Source: Bacillota bacterium
GTDB taxonomy: Bacteria > Bacillota > Clostridia > Christensenellales > UMGS416
Direction of reading: 5' to 3'
Assembly (NCBI GenBank): GCA_023410875.1
Contig: JAEYPH010000003.1
Span: 1 to 35,226, forward strand
DNA: 35,226 nt
Shown here in pieces: positions 8,152 through 15,330 of this stretch. Under the pieces are notes generated by a model. The model searched no databases. It worked only from the letters and a program-made list of their open reading frames with translations, and had not been told where the DNA came from. Position 1 is the stretch's first letter. Every line of letters starts with the position of its first letter. Made by a program: the position numbers and the translations under genes.

Positions 8152-8694
8152 ATGTTTTTCGACGAACTAAGCGAATACAAAAGGGACGGCATCCTCGTGG
8201 AGGTCTACGAGGATGACCGTGACCTGTCCAAATTCTATGCGGGCTACATCGTGGCCTGCGACGAAGATTTCTTCATCATGAGCCTGATCTCCCCCCGGGG
8301 GCGCTTTGACGGATTCATGCTGCAGGAGGTACGCAGCATTGTCAGCATCAGCCACAGCACCAAATACTTAAAGCAGCTCATCGCCATCAAGAACCACCAC
8401 AACACCGAGATCAAGTTTCAGGAGTTCGAAGGCTCCGACCTGCTCTTTGGCCTGCTGGATTATGCCCAGAGCAACAACCGCATCGTCATCATCGAGCTGC
8501 TCAGCAACAGCAAGCTGACCAGCGGCTACATCATCAAGCTGGATGACGAGAAGTGCACCGTGCGCCAAATCGCCGAGGACGGCGATGGCGACGGCGACAG
8601 CACCGTACTGCTGGACGACATCACCCAGGTCAACTGCGAATCCGAAAGCTCCGTGGAACTGGAGATTTTGGCACGCTATCAAAACAGCATCTGA
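8152..8694 (+). CDS. Unassigned protein with two internally repeated small-barrel-like modules
   Basis: I do not recognise a named family. The 180-residue product is acidic, without signal peptide or membrane helix, so probably cytoplasmic. It looks internally duplicated: residues about 14-66 (ILVEVYEDD, AGYIVACDEDF, GFMLQEVRSIVSI) match residues about 111-162 (IVIIELLSN, SGYIIKLDDEK, TVLLDDITQVNC). The pattern of strand, GYI(V/I) turn, and a final hydrophobic-D/E-I/V strand resembles Sm- or SH3-like barrels, an inference from pattern only. A run DGDGDGD sits in the second module. An AAAGGAC site precedes the ATG. It follows the L,D-transpeptidase by 17 bases and probably shares its mRNA. Confidence 0.8.
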   Translation: MFFDELSEYKRDGILVEVYEDDRDLSKFYAGYIVACDEDFFIMSLISPRGRFDGFMLQEVRSIVSISHSTKYLKQLIAIKNHHNTEIKFQEFEGSDLLFGLLDYAQSNNRIVIIELLSNSKLTSGYIIKLDDEKCTVRQIAEDGDGDGDSTVLLDDITQVNCESESSVELEILARYQNSI

Positions 8695-8773
8695 TCTCCC
8701 CTTCTGCCTGTATAGGAACAGAGAAGACCTGCCTACCCGCGATCGCCGCTCTACGGTTGCGCCACTGCCATGA

Positions 8774-9421
8774 TCAACGCACGAAGAACTCCATCTCGAT
8801 CATCGCGCACAGCGCGTGGTAGATGGGCAAATGGTATTCCTGCACCCGATAAGTCTCATTTGCCGGAGCCTTTATCGTAACGTCGCACAGGTCCTTCATC
8901 CGCCCGCCGGCCTCTCCCGTGAGCCCAATGGTCCTGGCACCCATGCTATGCGCAACCTTGAGGGCGTTCAGCACATTCTTCGCGTTGCCGGAGGTGCTCA
9001 GGCCGATCAGCGCGTCTCCCGGCCGTATGTAGCCGTATACCTGCTGGGCAAACGCCATATCCGCCGCGACATCGTTGATGAAGGCGGAGGAGATGGCCGA
9101 TTGGCTGACCAGCGAGATTGCCGGCAGCGCGCCCTGAAGATGCTCCGAAAGGTATTCCCAGTCCTCGGGATAGGCCTCTTGTATCTTCCTGATGTCCTGC
9201 TCGCTGATTCTGCGCTTCAATAGAAAGCCCTTCATCAGCTCACCGACGATGTGTTCTGAATCGGCGGCGCTGCCGCCATTGCCGCACACCAGAACTTTTC
9301 CGTTGTTCACATAGCATTCCTTCAGAATGTCGAAGGCGCTTTGGATGTCGCTCCTACACGCCAGCAGCTCGGGATGATGGGCACACAGATTTGCCAGTAT
9401 GGTTTGCGCTTCGCTTTTCAT
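8774..9421 (-). CDS. gmhA: D-sedoheptulose-7-phosphate isomerase (GmhA-like SIS protein)
   Basis: The SIS-fold enzyme would turn sedoheptulose-7-phosphate into D-glycero-D-manno-heptose-7-phosphate. The 215-residue product has the sugar-phosphate motifs CGNGGSAADSEH (46-57) and GLSTSGNAKNV (about 140-150), and both catalytic positions known from E. coli GmhA appear kept: Glu61 in GEL and His197 in QEYHLP. Compared with E. coli (192 residues) there is an insertion of roughly 25 residues around 64-95 (LLKRRISEQDIRKIQ and on). The start overlaps the upstream kinase by 4 bases (ATGA), so the two are translationally coupled. It is the last gene of the ROK-led operon; no terminator is evident in the 79 bases before the convergent gene end. 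Confidence 0.88.
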   Translation of the reverse strand: MKSEAQTILANLCAHHPELLACRSDIQSAFDILKECYVNNGKVLVCGNGGSAADSEHIVGELMKGFLLKRRISEQDIRKIQEAYPEDWEYLSEHLQGALPAISLVSQSAISSAFINDVAADMAFAQQVYGYIRPGDALIGLSTSGNAKNVLNALKVAHSMGARTIGLTGEAGGRMKDLCDVTIKAPANETYRVQEYHLPIYHALCAMIEMEFFVR

Positions 9422-10482
9422 GCGTTCACTCCCTTTGTGTTGGATTCGTCTCGCAGTTGTTGGATTTGCTCATGCCTGGCCCGGATCTCCTGCGGGCTGG
9501 CACTGCCGGTGGTCCCGATCTTCTGCACCGTCACGTTTGCCGCCAGGTTCGCAAAGGCTGCCGCCTCCCGAGGCGCGACCCCTGCGGCCAGAGCACAGGC
9601 AAAAGCCGCCAAAAAGGTGTCTCCGGCCCCGCAGATGTCGATGGGCGGCGGGACAGCGTCTGTCGGGATGTGGATTACGGCCTGCGAATCCACATAAACG
9701 CAACCCATCGCCCCCAATGTCATGCATACATTGGATTTGTTCTGGGCGGCCAGCCGCCGCGTCGCGTCGGCATACTGCGCCAATGACAGGCCGGCGGGAT
9801 GGATGCCGGTGGCCCGGCTCCCCTCCACCTCATTGGGCTTCAGCGTTACGCCCGTATAGAGGTTGATCCGGTCGCGGCTGTCCACAATGACCTTCAGCCC
9901 GTCCTTGGCGAGGGATATGATCCTCTCCCGAACCGCAGGCGTGATGCATCCATAGAGCAGCTGATCGGAAACGCACAGAGCATCCACTTCGCTTGCGCAC
10001 TTGTCCAGCCATTCCAGCAGCCGCGCCTCGTCCTCCCGGGGCAGGTCCTCATAATTGTTGAAATCCAGCCTTGGGTCTTCATAAACGACATCGGAGACGC
10101 CCTTGCGCAGAGGCTTACAGTAGGCGTTGGTCACAGCCCTTTCACTCACAACGACGCCGCCTGTGGCGACGCCCGCTTCCCGCAGCTTGCGCATCAGGAT
10201 GTCCCCCCGCCAATCCCTCCCGACGACGCCCAAAGCCTGAACACGCTCCGGGCCCAGGGCGGCAATGTTGGCGGCGGCGTTCCCCGCACCTCCCGGAGAC
10301 ATCCATTCCCTCACGATGGGCAGCGGGTGATGGGGAGTCTCTCGGGACAGCTCGCTTTTGGTCATGTCCGCCTGCCAGTACACATCCAGGCAGAGGTCAC
10401 CGATCAGCGCGATCCTCGTCTCCCGGATTTTTTGCAGGATGTCCTCCAGCCTTTCCCGGCTAATGCCATGAAACACTTCCAT
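9418..10482 (-). CDS. PfkB-family heptose-7-phosphate kinase (HldE N-domain / HddA-like role)
   Basis: A 354-residue ribokinase-fold sugar kinase, closest in layout to the kinase half of HldE (RfaE), which phosphorylates heptose-7-phosphate at C1. Seen directly: an N-terminal RIALIGDLCLDVYW, the PGGAGNAAAN substrate loop (63-72), and the C-terminal PfkB signature DICGAGDTFLAAF with catalytic Asp at 288. The nucleotidyltransferase half of bifunctional HldE is missing and no separate copy is nearby. The start is one base after the upstream stop and uses a GAGGA site inside the preceding gene's end. Together with GmhA and the HAD phosphatase it fits a sedoheptulose-to-heptose-1-phosphate route. 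Anomer preference (alpha or beta) cannot be read from the sequence. Confidence 0.85.
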   Translation of the reverse strand: MEVFHGISRERLEDILQKIRETRIALIGDLCLDVYWQADMTKSELSRETPHHPLPIVREWMSPGGAGNAAANIAALGPERVQALGVVGRDWRGDILMRKLREAGVATGGVVVSERAVTNAYCKPLRKGVSDVVYEDPRLDFNNYEDLPREDEARLLEWLDKCASEVDALCVSDQLLYGCITPAVRERIISLAKDGLKVIVDSRDRINLYTGVTLKPNEVEGSRATGIHPAGLSLAQYADATRRLAAQNKSNVCMTLGAMGCVYVDSQAVIHIPTDAVPPPIDICGAGDTFLAAFACALAAGVAPREAAAFANLAANVTVQKIGTTGSASPQEIRARHEQIQQLRDESNTKGVNA

Positions 10483-10483
10483 G

Positions 10484-11488
10484 TCAGTCCTCTATCCCCT
10501 TCTCCACTTGCGGAAGCCGGGCAATCAGCTTTTGGTACAGGTTCGGTATCGTCTGCTTGTGGTCGCCGCAGAAGTGCCAGCCCTTCCCGCCGACACTGGT
10601 GGGCCGGTTCACGATGTTCTTGCGCGGCCGGTAGTAATAATGCGGGTCGCTGTATCCAATTTTCGAACGATAGTCTCCCAGGTCGATCAGGTCGAAGTTC
10701 GCCGTGGTGATGGCAAAGGTCGGGTAGCCAAGGTTCCTGCAGATGGACAGCGCCTTTATCAAGACCTCCGGCCCGATGACGCCGGAGCCGAAATTCAGGA
10801 ACACGCCGCCATCCAGCCGGGACACCGAATGGCACATCTTATGGAAATCCACGCCGCTGGCAGCCCCGATCGCGGCAAAATCCACGATGGGATGCTGGTG
10901 GATGATGTCCGTGCCCAGCGCGATGTGGTAGGTGGCCGGGACACCGTGCCTGTATGCCTGATAAAGGACGCAATCCTCCTTGTGCGGGAATCTGTCGGCG
11001 TTCTTTTCGATATAGACCGCCAGGCTCTCGCCATATCCCAAGCCTGCCCGGGCGCCGGCTTGCAGGGCTTCGTTCATCCACCTTCCGGTCTCCTCCCACA
11101 TACCGAAGGAGCCATCCTCGATGGCGGTCGGAACATCCTCCGAAGTGCCGCCGTTGTACGCCAGCTCAAAATCATGGATGCTGCCCGCGCCGTTGCCGGA
11201 TATGTGCGTGATGAACCCTCGTCGGATGAGCTCTATGATGTATCTGGACATGCCGTTCTTGATCACATGGGCCCCCATGGACCATATGACCGGCCTTCGA
11301 TTCGTTCGGGCTGTTATGATCCGCTCCACGAGTTCATCGAAATCTGCATTGCCCCATGGCACCGCCTCATCGATATCCGGCCTTGCCATGTTGTCGATCG
11401 TCACCAGGTTGTGCCTATCCCTGACAGAATACGTCGTGATATTGTCAAAGTTCAATTGTCCTGGAGTTTTCACGTTTTTGTCCGTCAT
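10484..11488 (-). CDS. Conserved protein of the heptose operon, possibly deoxyhypusine-synthase-like
   Basis: A 334-residue soluble protein of unproven function. Notable stretches are WSMGAHVIKNGMSRYIIELI, THISGNGAGSIHDFELAYNG, EDGSFGMWEETGRWMNEAL, and FLNFGSGVIGPEVLIKAL. The glycine-rich GNGA and GSGV loops and the overall pattern recall proteins annotated as deoxyhypusine-synthase-like (NAD-dependent Rossmann-type fold), but I see no clear match to the catalytic lysine region of true deoxyhypusine synthase, and its eIF5A substrate does not exist in bacteria. Start: the ATG ending at 11488 has AAGGAG 9 bases upstream; another ATG eight codons earlier directly abuts the HAD stop but has no such site. 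Its place between phosphatase and kinase genes suggests a step in heptose metabolism. Confidence 0.6.
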   Translation of the reverse strand: MTDKNVKTPGQLNFDNITTYSVRDRHNLVTIDNMARPDIDEAVPWGNADFDELVERIITARTNRRPVIWSMGAHVIKNGMSRYIIELIRRGFITHISGNGAGSIHDFELAYNGGTSEDVPTAIEDGSFGMWEETGRWMNEALQAGARAGLGYGESLAVYIEKNADRFPHKEDCVLYQAYRHGVPATYHIALGTDIIHQHPIVDFAAIGAASGVDFHKMCHSVSRLDGGVFLNFGSGVIGPEVLIKALSICRNLGYPTFAITTANFDLIDLGDYRSKIGYSDPHYYYRPRKNIVNRPTSVGGKGWHFCGDHKQTIPNLYQKLIARLPQVEKGIED

Positions 11489-11512
11489 CTCAGCACTCTC
11501 CTTAAGCGGCAT

Positions 11513-12316
11513 CTATATGCCCAGCCACTTCAATATCCCGTCTGCATCCTCGAAATCTCCGACGATCGCGTGGGCTCCGGCGGCGATCAGCCGTTTCCTC
11601 TTGACGGGGTTGATGCCATGCAGCCTTTCCTCATCGCTGGCGACGCCCAGACTGATGGCTCCCACTTCCCGCCCCAGGGCGATTTCCACCTTCCCGTCGC
11701 CTATCACGACGACCTCCATACCCTTTAGCCCATGGTCCTCAACCAGACTTCTTAAGACCGCTTCCTTGGAGCAATCCGCCTTGCCCACAGGTGCCCCGGC
11801 AATTTCCTTGAAGTATTTGCCCAGGCCCAGCACCTCGGCTTCCTTCTTCACATCGGGATCGTCGGTGCCGCTGGCGACATAGAGCTCCACCCCCCTTTGC
11901 GTCAAGGCCTTCAGGAATTCCTCACTGCCCCTGATCAGGAAGTCGGCGGCGGATTTCTGCCCGCTGCGTATGGTGGTCTTCCTCTCCTCCACCGGCTCCA
12001 TGAGCCTACGGTTGTATTCGGCCTTGTACCACCAGGGGTCATCGCTGGCTCCGGGATTTCTGCCGTGCCGCCGCACAGCCTCGGCCAGCCACATCATCTG
12101 ATAATAGGTCTGAATCCCCGTGGACTGATCGATGTATTCCCTGACCTCTGACGCGAGTTCATCGTCTATCTGCGTATCGCCGGCGATCATCTCCAGCATC
12201 AGCGGCTCCATAATCCCTTCCCAACCGTATCGCAGCGTGGAAAGCGTACCGTCAAAGTCAAAGAGCACAGCCTTTACTCCAGGTCTGTTTGCATCCAAGT
12301 CCCGCAGAACTTCCAT
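11513..12316 (-). CDS. HAD-superfamily phosphatase of the heptose operon
   Basis: A 267-residue haloacid-dehalogenase-type phosphatase. Motif I is DFDGTLS (Asp20 nucleophile, Asp22 acid/base), motif II is YVASGTDD, motif III has a lysine in GKADCSKEAV, and motif IV is VIGDGKVEIALG. A helical cap lies between motifs I and II (about residues 35-140), unlike the capless GmhB family. Context suggests it removes the C7 phosphate of heptose-1,7-bisphosphate, taking the place of GmhB; this is inference. It starts 14 bases after the ROK gene with a GGGGAGG site, and its stop touches the possible early start of the next gene. Phosphoglycolate- or sugar-phosphatase activity is an alternative. Confidence 0.8.
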   Translation of the reverse strand: MEVLRDLDANRPGVKAVLFDFDGTLSTLRYGWEGIMEPLMLEMIAGDTQIDDELASEVREYIDQSTGIQTYYQMMWLAEAVRRHGRNPGASDDPWWYKAEYNRRLMEPVEERKTTIRSGQKSAADFLIRGSEEFLKALTQRGVELYVASGTDDPDVKKEAEVLGLGKYFKEIAGAPVGKADCSKEAVLRSLVEDHGLKGMEVVVIGDGKVEIALGREVGAISLGVASDEERLHGINPVKRKRLIAAGAHAIVGDFEDADGILKWLGI

Positions 12317-12330
12317 TCGTTTCCTCCCCT

Positions 12331-13503
12331 TTATACCTCTACTTCTCCACTGAAATACTTCTCGAACAGTATGGCAGCCGAAGACAGGACCTCCGCATCC
12401 TTGCCTATGGATGCGGTCGTGACCGGAATCGTACGGATGTGCCTGTTGATCGCCCTCGTTTCCACATGGCTGCGGATGAGGCCCAGGAGCAGTGCGGGCT
12501 TATACTGGATGTCTCCAGCGAGGATCACCGCATCCAGCTCCAGTATGTTCATGGCGTTGATGATGCCCGCCGACAGATAGAACGCCTCGTTCTCCACCGC
12601 TTTCCTGCAGGCTTCATCGCCCTGCAAGGCCCGGTCAACCACGTCGTTCCATGTCCGGATCGTCGGATCGACGGTGTTTACGCCGTCGATCAGCGCGAGG
12701 ATCGACGCGTAACCCTCGAGACACCCTTTGTTGCCACAACTGCAAGCCTTGCCATGGATGTCTATGGAGGTGTGCCCGACCTCGCTGCCGAATCCACCCA
12801 CACCACGGTAGAGGTTCTCGTTGATGATGAGACCGGCGCCTATGCCGGTGTCCACAACCAGGAGCATGAAGCTTTGGTATTCCGCCCCCCCGCCATAGCT
12901 TTTCTCCGCCAGGGCCAGGGATGCCGCGTTGTTCTCCAGGCAAACGCAGAAGGAGAAGTGCTTCTGGAATTCCTGCACAATGCTGACGTTATGCCACAGA
13001 TCAAAATTGGGAGGGTTCAATATGGTCCCGGTTGTGATATCCACCGGCCCCGGCGTGCTGATGCCGATCCCCAGAAATCTTTGCTGCGGCAGCGAAGAAT
13101 CCGTTATGAGCTTTCTCGCCTCACTGATGATCTGTGCCGTGCTCTGCCGGGCGTCGTGGCAGCGGCCAAGATCGACCTCGCGTTTGCTCAGCACAACCCC
13201 TTTGATATTCAGAATTCCGATGCTGCAACCATCCCTCGCGATGGATACGCCAATCGCATAGCAGCTCTCGGAATTCAGATCCAGAAGCACAGGCTTTCTG
13301 CCATAGTCGGCCTGCGCTGTTCCGGTCTCGATCAAGACACCTTCTTGTAACAGCGCATCGACGATCAGGGTGACCGCAGCCCGGGTCAGGCCCGTCATTC
13401 TGGCCAATTCCGCCCGTGACACGGGGCTTTTCCTGATGATATTCAGGATCAGCCTTCGGTTGTATCGCTTCATCCCGGCGGAATTCGTCGCGCTTTTTTT
13501 CAT
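12331..13503 (-). CDS. ROK-family transcriptional regulator
   Basis: A 390-residue sugar-responsive regulator. The N-terminus is a winged helix-turn-helix (LNIIRKSPVSRAELARMTG followed by LTRAAVTLIVDALL), and the rest is the ROK fold with an ATPase-like core (LGIGISTPGPVD, VVDTGIGAGLI) and the zinc-binding motif CSCGNKGCLEGYAS. I use the ATG ending at 13503, which has an AGGA site; a TTG seven codons upstream has none. It leads the operon HAD-conserved protein-kinase-GmhA, and its promoter has perfect -35 and -10 boxes, as expected if the protein itself holds it off. The effector is unknown; a heptose, or a sugar taken up by neighbouring systems, is possible. Confidence 0.9.
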   Translation of the reverse strand: MKKSATNSAGMKRYNRRLILNIIRKSPVSRAELARMTGLTRAAVTLIVDALLQEGVLIETGTAQADYGRKPVLLDLNSESCYAIGVSIARDGCSIGILNIKGVVLSKREVDLGRCHDARQSTAQIISEARKLITDSSLPQQRFLGIGISTPGPVDITTGTILNPPNFDLWHNVSIVQEFQKHFSFCVCLENNAASLALAEKSYGGGAEYQSFMLLVVDTGIGAGLIINENLYRGVGGFGSEVGHTSIDIHGKACSCGNKGCLEGYASILALIDGVNTVDPTIRTWNDVVDRALQGDEACRKAVENEAFYLSAGIINAMNILELDAVILAGDIQYKPALLLGLIRSHVETRAINRHIRTIPVTTASIGKDAEVLSSAAILFEKYFSGEVEV

Positions 13504-13540
13504 CGCAATCCTGTCTATGAGCAATTTGTTAACCAGCTTA

Positions 13541-13568
13541 ATTATATCGACGGGAGAGAATCTGTCAA
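13541..13568 (-). promoter_or_regulatory. Strong sigma-A promoter of the ROK/heptose operon
   Basis: Minus strand: perfect -35 TTGACA (13563-13568), 16-bp spacer, perfect -10 TATAAT (13541-13546). The start codon is only about 30 bases beyond the start site. Just downstream the segment TTAAGCTGGTTAA (13528-13540) could be an operator for autoregulation. Confidence 0.82.
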
Positions 13569-13711
13569 CGGGATATGGCGTGTTGAGCCAGAGCCATTTC
13601 TTAAGCTTTCATGAATCAAGGATCGGTCTTATTGAAAAAACCTTTGGATTCTGTTTGACTATCGTCAGAGGAATATTATGTCACCTGTGGTTCGCCGGAA
13701 GGAGGCCTCCC

Positions 13712-15208
13712 ATGAAGCGCAATACCCTGCTCGCTCTGCCGGCGCTGGCCATGGCCGCCGCGCTGTGCGCCTGCACGCCCTCCCCTGCCGCCCAAGGCGT
13801 TCCGCCGCCGGCGGAGCCCTTGCGCGTGGAAGTGCGCCAGCCCAAGGAGCTGGACATGGGCGACGTGACGATCCTATATGGGGGCTATTGGTCAAACGGC
13901 GTGGATGAAAAGCGCAGCGAAGAGATACTGGAACTGGTGTGCCGCAGCATCCTTCGGCAGCGCAACATCGCTATGAAGCTGGGCTTTGTGCGCAGCGAGC
14001 ACGCGCTGGTCGAAGAGGCGCAGCAGCGCATCGCCGCCGGCAATCCGCCGCAAATCTACGTGCGCACCTTCAACGACCGCCCGGAAAAGCTGTTCCCTCC
14101 CATGCTGCGGCTCAACGACGCCATCGATACCTTCGGCCCCAACCTTTCCAAGATACCCGAGTGGGGCTGGGCGCGCTGCAAAATTGGCGACGACATCGTG
14201 GCGATTCCATCGGTTGGGCTGGCGCTGGAGAGAACCACGGCGGCCAATAAGCACGCGATGGACGCCCACGGCTGGGCCGTGCCAACGACGGCAGAACAGT
14301 TCGAAGAGCTGCTGCGCAGCGCGAAGGACGCCGGCCTGCGGCCCATCGACAATGGCGCCATACCACCGGAATGGTTCGGCTATGATCAGAGCGCCTGGGC
14401 CTGGCAGGATGGGGATGGCTCGCTGCGTTCCATCTACGAATCACCGCAGTATACCGATTACATCGACACCCTGCACCGGTGGACCGCGGCGGGCTTCCTG
14501 GGGCAGCAGCCCGAGGTGGACGACGGCAAGTGGCTGTTCCGCAGTGTTTTCCTCCGCGATATCGCGACGGACGCCGACCTGGAGCCGCTGCCGGTGCTGT
14601 CACTGGGCAGCCAGCCCGCCTTCGCCCGCAGCCCGTGGAGCGAGCTTTACACCTTCGAGAGCTATGACAAGCCCGAGGCACTGGTGACGCTGCTGGATTG
14701 GGCCTATGAGAACGAGGACAATCATTCGCTGGTCGCCCGGGGCGAAACCGGCAAGGACTGGGAGCCCTTGGGTAACAAAGGCTACCGGCTGCTGAACGAC
14801 GATCCATACTTTATAAAGTGGGAGCTGCAGGAGTTCCTGGCCATGGACGGCTTTCTGGACAACCCGGTGCGCTGCTGCACCAATGACAGTGGCCTACGGC
14901 GAGCCATCGAGCTGCAGGAGCAAGGCGAAGGCGGAAATGCCTTCCTATCGCCTCCCACGGTTACCGAGCGTTATGCGCTGCCCAACACCGCGCTGCTGGC
15001 CGCGTGGCAGTTCCGGCCTAGCGACGAATTCCTCAATGCCGAGGGTGAGTACATCGCCGGGCTCATCGACCATGACGCCTTCGACAAGCAGCGGGAGAAG
15101 GCCATTGAAGCCTGCAAGCCACGGCTGGAGCTGCTCTCGCAGATGTTGGAAAAGAGCTATGATCCGCTAAAAGATATGTACAAACCGTTTGCCGGCGACG
15201 GCAACTAG
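13712..15208 (+). CDS. Extracellular solute-binding lipoprotein, orphan
   Basis: A 498-residue exported protein with a signal peptide and lipobox (AMAAALCAC, lipid Cys near residue 21). The rest shows the loose pattern of carbohydrate ABC binding proteins: an early strand VTILYGGYW, then PPQIYVR, RLNDAIDTFGP, an IGDDIVAIPSVG segment and PTTAEQFEELLRSAKDAG, typical of the DUF3502/LipO-like or family 1 binding proteins. No permease or ATPase gene is adjacent, so it would have to serve a transporter coded elsewhere or act as a sensor. The start has a GGAAGGAGG site. A glycosidase-like gene follows after 122 bases on the same strand. No convincing promoter is seen in the 208-base gap to the divergent ROK gene; TTGACT at 13653 lacks a good -10. 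Confidence 0.78.
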   Translation: MKRNTLLALPALAMAAALCACTPSPAAQGVPPPAEPLRVEVRQPKELDMGDVTILYGGYWSNGVDEKRSEEILELVCRSILRQRNIAMKLGFVRSEHALVEEAQQRIAAGNPPQIYVRTFNDRPEKLFPPMLRLNDAIDTFGPNLSKIPEWGWARCKIGDDIVAIPSVGLALERTTAANKHAMDAHGWAVPTTAEQFEELLRSAKDAGLRPIDNGAIPPEWFGYDQSAWAWQDGDGSLRSIYESPQYTDYIDTLHRWTAAGFLGQQPEVDDGKWLFRSVFLRDIATDADLEPLPVLSLGSQPAFARSPWSELYTFESYDKPEALVTLLDWAYENEDNHSLVARGETGKDWEPLGNKGYRLLNDDPYFIKWELQEFLAMDGFLDNPVRCCTNDSGLRRAIELQEQGEGGNAFLSPPTVTERYALPNTALLAAWQFRPSDEFLNAEGEYIAGLIDHDAFDKQREKAIEACKPRLELLSQMLEKSYDPLKDMYKPFAGDGN

Positions 15209-15330
15209 CTGCATGAAATATATAAAAAAGGCACATTCCAAACCATCATGCAGGAAGAAACATCCGCACAGCGAAACGTTTTATGCTAGCTGCAGTTACT
15301 GATACAGCGAACAGCAAAGGAGGCCCACCC

